From NCBI GenBank assembly GCA_046330935.1, contig JAXLRU010000002.1:62001-126000 (forward strand): a stretch of DNA of 64,000 nucleotides, written 5' to 3'. The DNA is from JAXLRU01 sp046330935 (GTDB lineage: Bacteria; Actinomycetota; Actinomycetes; Actinomycetales; Kineosporiaceae). This document shows, in pieces, positions 17,825 to 25,985 of the stretch (the stretch's first letter is position 1; the number at the start of each line of letters is the position of its first letter). The notes beneath the pieces are model-generated. The model worked only from the letters and a program-made list of their open reading frames with translations, did no database searches and was not told the DNA's origin. The translations under genes and the position numbers were made by a program.

Positions 17825-17860
17825 AATGTACGCAGCTCGAAGGGCCCCTCGCCGGGATTC
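17825..17860 (-). promoter_or_regulatory. Putative promoter of array member 7 with shared upstream box
   Basis: On the reverse strand GAATCCCGGCG (17860-17850) lies 26 nt, counted from GAAT, before TACATT (17830-17825), about 53 nt from the ATG. Box and spacing match the array member 6 promoter while the DNA between differs, so the box itself appears conserved. Confidence 0.45.
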
Positions 17861-17904
17861 GTGGAAACTCCCTGACGATCGCCCGGCTCAGCCGAGGAGC
17901 GACG

Positions 17905-19869
17905 TCACCACTTCACCGACAGCCCGACCCCGCTCGTGGCCCCCGCCGTCACCGGGACGCTGCTGCGGGGCTGCCCGCTGCCCGGGGTGCGGTACCACCA
18001 GGAGCGGGTGCGGCCGTCGTAGGTGAGCGTCGTGCGGACGAGCGTGGGCACCGGGGGCAGCCCCTTGAGCACGACCGAGGCGCCCTGGGCGGCCCGGGCG
18101 TCCTGCGAGGTCAGCGACTCCGAGACGCCCAGCCACGCCCCTGACACCGAGTACGCGGCGACCTCGAGCGTGCCGGCCTCCGCGGGCAGCGACGCGCCAC
18201 GGACGTTGACCGTCAGTGCCCCGGCCGGGCCGACGGTGAAGTCCTGGGTGGTCGTCGTCCCGTAGCGCACGGGCACCTTCGTGGCCAGGGCCGGGTCGGT
18301 GCGCGACCCGCTCCACGTGCTCGCCCACTCCCCCACGGGGTCGGAGACCTCCACCACGCTGTCCTGCGCGGACAGCCCGCCGAGCCGGTAACGCCCCTGC
18401 TCGTCGGTGGTGGTCACGGAACCCAGGTAGCGCCCGGTGACGCCCGGCGCCCGCAGCGCGACGTCGACGCCCGCGACCGGGTGCCCGGCGGCGTCGTGGA
18501 CCCGCCCGATCAGCACGCCCTCCCGCTGCAGGGTGCTGACCGGTGCGTTGACCTGCCGTCCCGGCTTGACCGTCAGCTTGGCGCCCTTCGGGGACGACGC
18601 GGAGCCGGGCACGTACACGTCGACGAAGCCGCTGGACTGGCCGTTCTCACCCACGGGCGCGCTCAACCGGACGCGGGTGCGCTGGGCCGCGAGCTCCCCG
18701 ACCATCCACCAGCCGTCGGCCCGGGTGCAGGCCTGCAGGTAGGTGTGGGTGGCCCACGGCTCGGGCCCTGCCCACGGGCACACCCCGGCGACGGGCTTGC
18801 CCGCCGGGTCGAGCACTCGCCCCTTGATCGCCCCCGTCGTGGTGAGCGAGAAGTTCACGTCAGAGGTCACCGTGCCCGGCCGCGGCAGTGCCGAGCCGAA
18901 CCACGAGCGGGAGGCACGGGCGTGCAGGCCGGCCGGGTCGATCGCGGTGATCACCACGCCGTTGTCGGGAGACCAGGGGGACGTCACCGAGTACCGACCG
19001 TCGGCGTCGGCCCTGGTGGCGCCGGCGAAGTAGGGGCAGCCGGTGCCGTCCCAGCTCGGCGCCTCGTCGGGCCAGTTCGGGCCGCGGTAGGGCAGCAGGC
19101 AGGCGCCGGCGACCCCCCGCCCCGTGACGGCGTCGCGCACCTGACCGGTGAAGGTCACGGTGCCGACCGTCGAGTCGTCGAGCAGGACGTCGTCCACGGT
19201 CACCTCGGCGCCGGCGGCGACGTCGTAGGTGCGGGCGAGGAACGAGTCGTCGGCCACGCCGACCGCGTACTGGCGGCGACCGGCGACGTCGAAGCGCACC
19301 TTCCACTCCCCCGGGAAGACCTTCACGCGCCAGCGGCCCTGGAGGATCGACGTCGAGTACAGGGGCTGCTCGTCGGCGCCGATCGACACCTCGCCGTCGG
19401 GCACCGGGCTGCCGTCGGGCAGCGTGAGGGTGCCGGTGAGGAACGCCGCCTCGGGCAGGGCCACCGTCACGGTCTGCCCGGAGGCGGCTGCCGCCGCGTA
19501 GGCGACGCCGTCCTCCTGCCCGTACCAGGCGTCTGCGTACGGCTCACCCGCCCGGACGAAGAGGAACACCCAGCTGTTGCCGGCGAGGTCCTCCGGGGGC
19601 ACGACCACCTGCGAGGACCCCGCGGGGGCGCAGGCCGTGCCCACGACCGGACCGTCGACGTCGACGTGGACGTCGACGCACGCCGCCGCGACGCCGTCGC
19701 CGGAGGACGCGTCACGCACGTTCACCAGGATCGACCCCGCGGCCGGTTCCCCCGGCGTGTCCGCGGGGGCGAGCGCGGCACCCGCGCTCTGCGGCCCCGA
19801 GACGGCCACCGCCCCGACGACCGTCAGCACCGCCAGGACAGCCCGCAGCCCACCACGCACCGCACGCAT
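17905..19869 (-). CDS. Secreted multi-module carboxypeptidase-regulatory-like protein (array member 8, long form)
   Basis: 654 residues from ATG 19869 (MRAVRGGLRAVL), with AGGCGG upstream. A GTG six codons earlier is possible. Signal peptide to about SAGAALA. N-terminal domain ILVNVRDASSGDGVAAAC differs from the usual TTDGG start. Modules FLTGTLTLPDGSPVPDG, TFTGQVRDAVTGRGVAGAC, AIKGRVLDPAGKPVAGVC, LIGRVHDAAGHPVAGV. Paired Cys: GACLLP...TGCPY, GVCPWAG...ACTRADGWW. Ends RTRSWWYRTPGS...SVKW. The leader holds a DnaA-box-like TTATCCACA. Function unknown. Confidence 0.75.
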   Translation of the reverse strand: MRAVRGGLRAVLAVLTVVGAVAVSGPQSAGAALAPADTPGEPAAGSILVNVRDASSGDGVAAACVDVHVDVDGPVVGTACAPAGSSQVVVPPEDLAGNSWVFLFVRAGEPYADAWYGQEDGVAYAAAAASGQTVTVALPEAAFLTGTLTLPDGSPVPDGEVSIGADEQPLYSTSILQGRWRVKVFPGEWKVRFDVAGRRQYAVGVADDSFLARTYDVAAGAEVTVDDVLLDDSTVGTVTFTGQVRDAVTGRGVAGACLLPYRGPNWPDEAPSWDGTGCPYFAGATRADADGRYSVTSPWSPDNGVVITAIDPAGLHARASRSWFGSALPRPGTVTSDVNFSLTTTGAIKGRVLDPAGKPVAGVCPWAGPEPWATHTYLQACTRADGWWMVGELAAQRTRVRLSAPVGENGQSSGFVDVYVPGSASSPKGAKLTVKPGRQVNAPVSTLQREGVLIGRVHDAAGHPVAGVDVALRAPGVTGRYLGSVTTTDEQGRYRLGGLSAQDSVVEVSDPVGEWASTWSGSRTDPALATKVPVRYGTTTTQDFTVGPAGALTVNVRGASLPAEAGTLEVAAYSVSGAWLGVSESLTSQDARAAQGASVVLKGLPPVPTLVRTTLTYDGRTRSWWYRTPGSGQPRSSVPVTAGATSGVGLSVKW

Positions 19870-19958
19870 CAGACACCGCCTGCTCACATCCGGCTACTCG
19901 CCGCCCACTGCGGCCCGCCGAGCGTCACGGTAGCGCCGCCATTGCCTACGGTGTGTGC

Positions 19959-19967
19959 TTATCCACA
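19959..19967. promoter_or_regulatory. Consensus DnaA-box sequence upstream of array member 8
   Basis: TTATCCACA matches the bacterial DnaA box exactly, about 90 bp before array member 8. Only one copy is present and no origin genes are near, so this is a possible DnaA regulatory site or chance, not an origin. Confidence 0.3.
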
Positions 19968-20088
19968 ATCTCTCCCCGGCCGGACGACTCGCGTGGTCCG
20001 TCCCGTTCGTCCTCGTTCATCTCGCCAGGGACTTCGGTCTCTTGTCTGCGCAGCATCCACCGTCATCCGACGGGCCGGAGGACCACTC

Positions 20089-22068
20089 CTAGCGGTCGAT
20101 GACCCACGTCACGGCGGTGACCCCGCCCGAGGTCACCGTCACGGGCGACCTCGTCCCCACCCCTGCCTGCGGCGCCCGGTACCACCACGAACGCCGCTTG
20201 CCGGAGCCGCCGTACACGGTGGCGCGCAGGAGCACCTGGCCGAGCGGCACCTGCCCGACGCGAGCGGGGGGCCCGCCTGCCGTCGCCCACCCGAGGATCC
20301 CCAACGACGTCCCCGAGGGCGCGAACGCCTCGATCGCGACGACGTCCTCCTCCGTCGGGAGCGCCCGCCCGCTGAGGGTCACCGCCACCGTCCCCGCCCG
20401 GGTCACGACGGCGTCGAGGGCCGTCGTGGTGTCGTAGTCCACGGCGACCGGGGTCGCCTGGGACGGGTCCCCCACCCCACCGGACCACCACCGGGCCCAC
20501 TTCAGCCCCTGCGGGCGAGACCCGGCGATCTGAACCACGTCGCTCCCGGGCCGCAGCCCGGACAGCACGTACCGGCCCGAGGGGTCGGTCATGGCGCTCG
20601 GCGCCTCCGGGCCGGCACCGTCCGACCACGAGCCGAACGACACCGTGATCCCGCGGACAGGCTTGCCCGCCCGGTCCCGCACCGTCCCCGTGAGGACGCC
20701 GCCGACCGGCAACGCCGTGTCCGGTGCCTGCACCCGACGCCCCGCGACCACCGTGACGAGCGCGGCGCGCTTCGCCGTCTCCACGCCGGGGGCGTACATC
20801 GACAGGTGCGGCGACGGCGGGACCAGCTGCACCGTCACCCGACCCGGCACCAGGCCGGAGACCGTCCACCGCCCGTCGGAGTCCGAACACCGCACGACCC
20901 CGTCGGAGGTCGTGCTCGAGCGGTTCACCGCCACCATCGGGCACACGCCCTCCAGCGGACGACCCGAGACCCGGTCGACCACGCGGCCGGCAAGACTCCC
21001 CGCGAGCACGAGAGCGACGTCCTGCTCCACCCTGGCGCCGACCTGGGACGCGAAGGGCTCCGACACCCAGCGGGCGTGCCGCCCCGAGGGGTCGGTCACG
21101 ACCAGCCGACGGCGCAGGTCGGGGGCCGCCATCGCCGACACCTCGTAGCGGCCCTGCTGGTCGGTGAGCTCGCCGTCGTCCGGGCAGTACGACCCCGGCT
21201 CCCCGGCGGCGGAGCGTGCAGCGGCCGACGGGGCCGGACGGGACGCGCCGGCCCGCCGGGCCGAGGACGCGCGCGCGGCCGACACCGACTCGGGAACCCA
21301 CCACTCGTCGACCGTGGTGACGCACATGCCGGGCAGCACCCGCCCGGAACCCGCCTCGGTCACCACTCCGGTGACCGTGGACCTGCCCGCCTCACCATCG
21401 CCCAGGAGCACCTCGGTGACCTGCACCGTCTCCCCCGCCACGACCGGGTACGTCGCCGCCAGGAAGAGATCGGACGCTCCGCCCGAGTACTGGATCCGGT
21501 CACCCGCCTGGTAGTAGACCGCGTAGGTCCCCGGAGCGGCCTTTGCCGACCAGCGCCCGTCGACGATCGACGCCGACACCGGCTCCGCGCCGCCGGGCTC
21601 GGGCGACACGAGCTCCGCGTCCCCGTACGGCACCGGGCTCCCGTCGGGGAGGGTCAGGGACCCCTCGATCACGCCGGCCGGCTGCAGGACGACGTCCACC
21701 TCGTCACCGGGCCGGAACCGGGTCGGGTTCCAGAACCCTCCCACCCAGCCGTCCACGTACAGGGCCGACGTCCGCGTGGACAAGGCCACCTGCTCCGCCT
21801 CGCCGAGAAGGTCGGGGCCGATCTCGACCCGCCCCTCCCCGGGCGCCGCGCATGCCTCCCCCGCCAACGAGTACCCGCTGCCGCCCTCGAACTCGTCGTA
21901 GGCGTACACCAGAACGCACGCGTCGGGCAGGGCGCCACCGTCGGCGGTCGTCATCGACACCGTGATCGGGGCGGGCTCAGCGGCCCCGGCCGACGACACG
22001 GGCACGAGGGACGAGAGGGCCAGACCGGTCACCACCACGGCGGCGCGGAACAGGCGCGAAGCAGACAT
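20089..22068 (-). CDS. Secreted multi-module carboxypeptidase-regulatory-like protein (array member 9, first in transcription order)
   Basis: 659 residues from ATG 22068, 5 nt after GGGGAG. A GTG two codons earlier is possible. Signal peptide to about SSAGAA. N-terminal domain ITVSMTTADGGALPDAC...EAC. Modules VIEGSLTLPDGSPVPYG, TVTGVVTEAGSGRVLPGMC, SLAGRVVDRVSGRPLEGVC, LTGTVRDRAGKPVRGI and a last VAVTLSGRALPTEEDV domain. An Ala/Arg/Ser-rich insertion lies around residues 268-292. It is the most divergent member: it keeps KRRSWWYRAPQA but ends WVIDR instead of Trp. Probably the oldest paralogue, and first to be transcribed from the 22069-22209 gap. Confidence 0.75.
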   Translation of the reverse strand: MSASRLFRAAVVVTGLALSSLVPVSSAGAAEPAPITVSMTTADGGALPDACVLVYAYDEFEGGSGYSLAGEACAAPGEGRVEIGPDLLGEAEQVALSTRTSALYVDGWVGGFWNPTRFRPGDEVDVVLQPAGVIEGSLTLPDGSPVPYGDAELVSPEPGGAEPVSASIVDGRWSAKAAPGTYAVYYQAGDRIQYSGGASDLFLAATYPVVAGETVQVTEVLLGDGEAGRSTVTGVVTEAGSGRVLPGMCVTTVDEWWVPESVSAARASSARRAGASRPAPSAAARSAAGEPGSYCPDDGELTDQQGRYEVSAMAAPDLRRRLVVTDPSGRHARWVSEPFASQVGARVEQDVALVLAGSLAGRVVDRVSGRPLEGVCPMVAVNRSSTTSDGVVRCSDSDGRWTVSGLVPGRVTVQLVPPSPHLSMYAPGVETAKRAALVTVVAGRRVQAPDTALPVGGVLTGTVRDRAGKPVRGITVSFGSWSDGAGPEAPSAMTDPSGRYVLSGLRPGSDVVQIAGSRPQGLKWARWWSGGVGDPSQATPVAVDYDTTTALDAVVTRAGTVAVTLSGRALPTEEDVVAIEAFAPSGTSLGILGWATAGGPPARVGQVPLGQVLLRATVYGGSGKRRSWWYRAPQAGVGTRSPVTVTSGGVTAVTWVIDR

Positions 22069-22209
22069 GGACACTCCCCGTCGACGATCAGTGGGGGGAG
22101 CCTACGGCGCCGCACCCACACTCGGCAGACGAACGAGGGTGCCTGTGGACGACGGCCCCCACCCCGTCCGGCTGTGGAGCGCAGGCGATCACCCGCAGGT
22201 GGCGGAAGG

Positions 22210-23151
22210 TCACCCGGCGTCGTGGCGGACGCCCAGGAACACCGGCTCCCGTAGCCGCCCGCCGTCCGTGCGTCCCTTGAACCGCACCTCCACCGACAGC
22301 TCCGGGCGCACCCAGTGGGCCCCGACCGCATCGGGGCGCGGCACCGGCGTCCCGAACGGGGACGCTCCCGCCGCCAGTCCCCGCAACACCGGCAGGAGGT
22401 CGTCGGAGGCCTGCCCCGCCAACCCCGAACCGACCCTGCCGCAGAACCTCAGCAGCGGACGGCCCTCCGCGTCGACGTCGGGCGTCCCCAGGAGCAGGGC
22501 CCCCGGGCGCGAGCCACCGGTCTCCGGCCGCCAACCGCCCACGACGCACGTGGCGCTGCGCCGGTGCGGCACCTTCACCCAGTCGAGGCTGCGCGCACCC
22601 GGCACGTACCGCGACGCGCGGCGCTTGGCCATCGCACCCTCCAGACCCTGTTCCAGGGTGGCCGCCAGGAGCGCCTCGCCGTCGTCGAACACCGGTGAGG
22701 CGTACCAGCCGCGCTCGGCACGCCCGCTCAGCTCGTCCAGTTCCTCCCGGCGCTGCCGCCACGCCACCGCGGTGAGGTCCCGCCCGCCCAGGCGCAGCAC
22801 GTCGAACACGACGAAGCGCACCGGCGCCCGAACGGCGAGCGCCGCCGCCCGCCGCGGGTCGGCCGAGGTGAACCTGTCCGCCATCGCCGCGAAGGAGGGG
22901 ACGCCGTCGCGCATCACCACGAGCTCGCCGTCCAGCAGCACGTCCTGCTCGGCCACCGCCCCCAGGGCCGCGCGCAGCTCCGGGAACAGCTCCGCCACCT
23001 GCCGGCCCGTGCGCGTCGTCACCCGCAGCGCCCCGCCGGCCACGTCCACCAGCGCCCGCATGCCGTCCCACTTCACCTCGTACGCCCAGGTCGTGGCGTC
23101 CTCCGGCAGTCGCCCGGGCGGTGAGGCGGGGGTAGCCAGCATGGGTCGCAT
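22210..23151 (-). CDS. ATP-dependent DNA ligase, LigD ligase-domain type (NHEJ)
   Basis: 313 residues from ATG 23151 (MRPMLATPASPPG). The frame runs open further upstream into the Ku gene, but that part is an antisense shadow. The adenylation motif is YEVKWDGMRAL, with nucleophile Lys27. Further nucleotidyltransferase motifs visible are LDGELV, VRFVVFDVL, EGAMAKRR and DWVKVPHRR. The C-terminal OB-fold region ends VEVRFKGRTDGGRLREPVF. It seals breaks held by Ku. It is divergent from Ku across 85 bp and is separated from the polymerase domain (3606-4541) by the secreted-protein array. Confidence 0.9.
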   Translation of the reverse strand: MRPMLATPASPPGRLPEDATTWAYEVKWDGMRALVDVAGGALRVTTRTGRQVAELFPELRAALGAVAEQDVLLDGELVVMRDGVPSFAAMADRFTSADPRRAAALAVRAPVRFVVFDVLRLGGRDLTAVAWRQRREELDELSGRAERGWYASPVFDDGEALLAATLEQGLEGAMAKRRASRYVPGARSLDWVKVPHRRSATCVVGGWRPETGGSRPGALLLGTPDVDAEGRPLLRFCGRVGSGLAGQASDDLLPVLRGLAAGASPFGTPVPRPDAVGAHWVRPELSVEVRFKGRTDGGRLREPVFLGVRHDAG

Positions 23152-23236
23152 CCCGTCATGCTGCCGGTGAGGCACGCCTGAATCGAGGTCCACGCGGGTA
23201 CTGCCTGGAGGTGTCCGACCCGGAGGGAGCACGACC

Positions 23237-24223
23237 ATGCCTGCGATGCGCGCGATGTGGAAGGGCGCGGTGTCCTTCGGCCTGGTGAACGTGCCGGTCA
23301 AGCTGTACTCGGCGAGCCAGGAACACGACATCCGGTTCCACCAGGTGCACGCGGCCGACGGCGGGCGGATCAAGATGCGCCGCGTCTGCACCGTGTGCGG
23401 CGAGGAGGTGGCCTGGGACCAGCTCGCCAAGGGCTTCGAGGCCGAGGACGGGCGCGTCGTCGTCCTCTCCGACGACGACCTCGAGCAGCTGCCCATCTCC
23501 ACCTCCCGCGAGATCGAGGTCGTGGAGTTCGTGCCGCTGGAACAGGTCGACCCGGTGCTCTTCGGCAAGACCTACTACCTCGAACCCGACGGCCGGGCCG
23601 TGAAGCCCTACGCGCTGCTGCGCGAGGCGCTGGCGCAGACGGAGCGCGTGGGCGTCGTGCGCGTGGCGCTGCGCCAGCGCGAGTCGCTGGCCGTCCTGCG
23701 CGTGCGCGACGACGTCATCGTCCTGCAGACCCTGCTGTGGCCCGACGAGATCCGCGCCGCCGAGTTCGACGTGCTGTCCGACTCCGTCGAGCTGCGCCCC
23801 CAGGAGCTGACGATGGCCGCCTCCCTCGTGGAGTCCCTGGCCGCCGACTTCGACCCGTCCCAGTACAGCGACGCCTACCAGGTGGCCGTGCGCGAGCTCG
23901 TCGAGGCGAAGCTCGAGGGCGTCGAGCCCGTGGCCGTCTCCTCCGACGAGGCCGGCACCGACGCCGATGTCGTCGACCTGCTCACCGCTCTCCAGCGCAG
24001 CGTCGAGCGCGCCAAGGCCGCGCGCGGCGAGCCCACCTCCGCGCCCGCGGCCGAGAAGGCCGCCGCCAAGACTGCCGCGAAGAAGGCGCCCGCGGCGAAG
24101 AAGGCTCCGGCCGCGAAGAAGACCTCCGCGAAGGCCGCCCCGACCCCTGCCGCCGAGGACGACGCCGAGCCCGCCGCTGCGACGAAGAAGCCCGCCAAGC
24201 GCGCGGTGCGCAAGTCGGCCTGA
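23237..24223 (+). CDS. ku: Ku homodimer-forming DNA end-binding protein (NHEJ)
   Basis: 328 residues. Residues 1-250 match the bacterial Ku core: MWKGAVSFGLVNVPVKLYSA, IRFHQVH, RRVCTVCGEEV, KGFE, TYYLEPD, and YALLREAL. The core forms a ring that threads onto broken DNA ends and recruits LigD. The C-terminal ~60 residues (about 270-328) are a Lys/Ala/Pro-rich tail (KKAPAAKKAPAAKK), as in actinobacterial Ku proteins where the basic tail binds DNA. MRAMWKG is an alternative start three codons in. Divergent from the ligase gene. Confidence 0.95.
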   Translation: MPAMRAMWKGAVSFGLVNVPVKLYSASQEHDIRFHQVHAADGGRIKMRRVCTVCGEEVAWDQLAKGFEAEDGRVVVLSDDDLEQLPISTSREIEVVEFVPLEQVDPVLFGKTYYLEPDGRAVKPYALLREALAQTERVGVVRVALRQRESLAVLRVRDDVIVLQTLLWPDEIRAAEFDVLSDSVELRPQELTMAASLVESLAADFDPSQYSDAYQVAVRELVEAKLEGVEPVAVSSDEAGTDADVVDLLTALQRSVERAKAARGEPTSAPAAEKAAAKTAAKKAPAAKKAPAAKKTSAKAAPTPAAEDDAEPAAATKKPAKRAVRKSA

Positions 24224-24297
24224 GCTGCACGGTGCCCCAGCACGATCCAACGCCAGCGCCCCGCCCCGTGCAGCCCTGCCCCGCCCCGCCCGCGCGA

Positions 24298-24365
24298 CTT
24301 TGCCGACGGACGATGCGGCACAGCCCCGCGACGCGCCGTCACTCGCCGACCGAGCGTCGGTAAAG
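24298..24365. repeat. 68-bp structured palindromic repeat, copy A
   Basis: Begins CTTTGCCGACG and ends CGTCGGTAAAG, which pair over 11 positions with one G-U. An inner GCGG...CCGC hairpin is present. Copies B (25536-25603) and C (39327-39394) have exactly the same length and the same 3' block CCGAGCGTCGG. It lies 74 bp after the Ku stop, left of the AbiEi-like gene. Confidence 0.75.
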
Positions 24366-24435
24366 CCGTCGGGCGCGTCGTCCAGGGCGCACCAACCCGG
24401 GCGCTCGCTCCCCCACAGCCGTCATCACCCAGGTC

Positions 24436-24468
24436 CTGTGTCCACAGCTCAGCTGCCCTGTCCACAGG
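24436..24468. promoter_or_regulatory. Two CTGT-ACAG inverted repeats upstream of the AbiEi-like gene
   Basis: CTGTG-TC-CACAG (24436-24447) and CCTGT-CC-ACAGG (24457-24468) start 21 bp apart, two helical turns, and end 40 bp before the start codon. AbiEi antitoxins are known to repress their own promoter at inverted repeats, so this is a plausible autoregulatory operator. The half-sites also resemble part of DnaA boxes. Confidence 0.4.
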
Positions 24469-24508
24469 TGGAGCCCGACCCCTGCATCGCCGGCGACACC
24501 CTGCCGCC

Positions 24509-25483
24509 ATGCCCTCACTCCCCCAGCGACGACGCGACCTCCTCGACTCCACGGCGGGCATGACACCGGCCACCCTGCGCAAGCTGATCCGCAGCGGCGA
24601 CCTGTGGCGACTGCAGCGTGGGTGGTACCAGGCGGCCTCCGCCGGCACATCCCCGCTCGACAGACCTGGACAGCCCACCGGCGTCGCGCGGTTGTCGGCA
24701 CTCGCCCGGGCCGCAGCACTGAGCACCTCCGCCGACGCCCTGGTCAGCCACGCTCATGCCGCCGCCGCGTGGGGACTGCCCGTGCCGCTCGGCGGTCTCG
24801 GCCCGGTCGACCTGACCGCGGAGGGCGGGCGGCCCCAGGCATGGGGGTCGCTGCGCTTGAGCGTCGCGGCGGTGCCGAGGGTGCATCGCGCCGTCGACGC
24901 CTCCGGCATCGCCCTCACCTCACCCGCCCGGACCGTGCTCGACTGCGCGCGCAGGCTGCACGGACGCGACGCCCTGGCCATCGCCGATGCCGCCTTGCGG
25001 AGTGGCCTCGTGAGCCCTGAGGACCTGCTCTCCGTGGCCTCCGACATGCGGAGGTGGCCGGGGATCGTGGGCGCACGCGCCGTGCTCACTCTCGCCGACG
25101 CGGCACGGGAGGCGCCGCTGGAGTCGTGGTCGGCGTGGGCGTTCGACCAGCTGGGCGTCCCCCCGCCTCGGTGGCAGGTGACGGTCCACGACGAGGAGGA
25201 GCACCGCCACTACCGGCTGGACTGCCTCTGGGACCTCGGTCCGGGCCGGAGGGTGGCGGGCGAGGCCGACGGCCGCAGCAAGGCGCTGCTCGCCGCGCAC
25301 GAGCGAGGTGGAGCCTCGGCGCAGACGCTGGCGAGGGTGCTGGACGACGAGCGTCGGCGCGAGGTGAGAGTGCGGAGGATGGGGTTCGAGGTCGTGCGCT
25401 GGGGCACGCTTGACGTGGTCAGCGACGTGCCCGCGAGGCGGTTGGCGACGTTCCTGCGGCAGCTGCTCGGTGTCGATGCGTGA
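24509..25483 (+). CDS. Orphan AbiEi-antitoxin-domain / DUF559-like protein
   Basis: 324 residues. The N-terminus (about 1-55, TPATLRKLIRSGDLWRLQRGWY) is the winged-helix domain of type IV AbiEi-family antitoxins. A middle section contains SHAHAAAAWGLPVP and LTSPARTVLDCAR, typical of the full family. The C-terminus (about 215-324: RLDCLWDLGPGRRVAGEADGR...ERRREVRVRRMGFEVVRW) has the D...E-x-D/K layout of Vsr/DUF559 PD-(D/E)XK-like domains. No AbiEii nucleotidyltransferase toxin follows, so it is an orphan. It is flanked by two copies of the 68-bp palindromic element and preceded by an inverted-repeat operator candidate. Biological role unproven. Confidence 0.75.
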   Translation: MPSLPQRRRDLLDSTAGMTPATLRKLIRSGDLWRLQRGWYQAASAGTSPLDRPGQPTGVARLSALARAAALSTSADALVSHAHAAAAWGLPVPLGGLGPVDLTAEGGRPQAWGSLRLSVAAVPRVHRAVDASGIALTSPARTVLDCARRLHGRDALAIADAALRSGLVSPEDLLSVASDMRRWPGIVGARAVLTLADAAREAPLESWSAWAFDQLGVPPPRWQVTVHDEEEHRHYRLDCLWDLGPGRRVAGEADGRSKALLAAHERGGASAQTLARVLDDERRREVRVRRMGFEVVRWGTLDVVSDVPARRLATFLRQLLGVDA

Positions 25484-25535
25484 TGCGAGCGTGCCCGCAC
25501 GTGCCGGACGCCTCTGCCCAGGGGTGCCGAGACGA

Positions 25536-25603
25536 CTCTGCCGACGCTCGGGCGCGTGAGCGGGGGTGCAGCCCCGCGAGTCGCAGACCGAGCGTCGGCA
25601 GAG
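25536..25603. repeat. 68-bp structured palindromic repeat, copy B
   Basis: CTCTGCCGACGCTCGG pairs perfectly with CCGAGCGTCGGCAGAG, and flanking bases extend the stem to GACTCTG/CAGAGTC. An inner GCGGGG-GTGCAG-CCCCGC hairpin is present. It lies between the convergent AbiEi-like gene and the small membrane protein, where it could also serve as a bidirectional terminator. Same length and orientation as copy A. Confidence 0.78.
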
Positions 25604-25630
25604 TCGACGCTGAGGTGGATCAGAGCGCGA

Positions 25631-25795
25631 TCAGTCGAGCACGAGCTCCAGCAGCGGCACGAGCACCCAGGCCAGCAGGCCGAGCGCGATCAGGTCGATG
25701 CGGGGGGCGTTGCGCCCGCTCGTGATGCGGAACGCGGACAGCGCGAAGCACGCGGCGGCGACCAGGTACAGGATGACCTTCAGGACCTCGGGCAC
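25631..25795 (-). CDS. Small two-helix membrane protein (54 residues)
   Basis: GTG at 25795 (VPEVLKVILYLVAAACFALS) is preceded by GAGGAG, which selects it over the upstream ATG that would add a low-complexity extension. There are two hydrophobic segments (about 4-20 and 34-52) separated by FRITSGRNAPRIDL, and it ends LVPLLELVLD. Similar short two-TM proteins are common near actinobacterial purA genes. Function unknown. It is read in the same direction as purA, 190 bp after its stop. Confidence 0.7.
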   Translation of the reverse strand: MPEVLKVILYLVAAACFALSAFRITSGRNAPRIDLIALGLLAWVLVPLLELVLD

Positions 25796-25985
25796 GACAA
25801 CTCCTCGGGACGGCGGTGCGGGACGACGCGGCCGGTCCGGGGAGGACCCCCGCCGCGGGCCCCAGGGGGGCGCCGCACCGGCCGCGTGATCGTCCTGATG
25901 CCCGTGCCGTGCACCGTTCATGCCGCGCGACCGTGCACACTTCGCACCGTGATCGCCGCGTGACGATCAGCTGACGACTGTGAGG

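Noticed and set aside
23152..23568. N-terminal extension of the LigD ligase frame into the Ku gene.
   Set aside because: The added 139 residues are Ser/Thr/Arg-rich antisense of Ku. The true N-terminus MRPMLATP matches the family start just before the adenylation motif.
19959..24468. DnaA-box-like TTATCCACA and TGTCCACAG sequences as a replication origin.
   Set aside because: Only scattered single sites, no cluster of boxes, no AT-rich unwinding region and no dnaA, dnaN or gyr genes.
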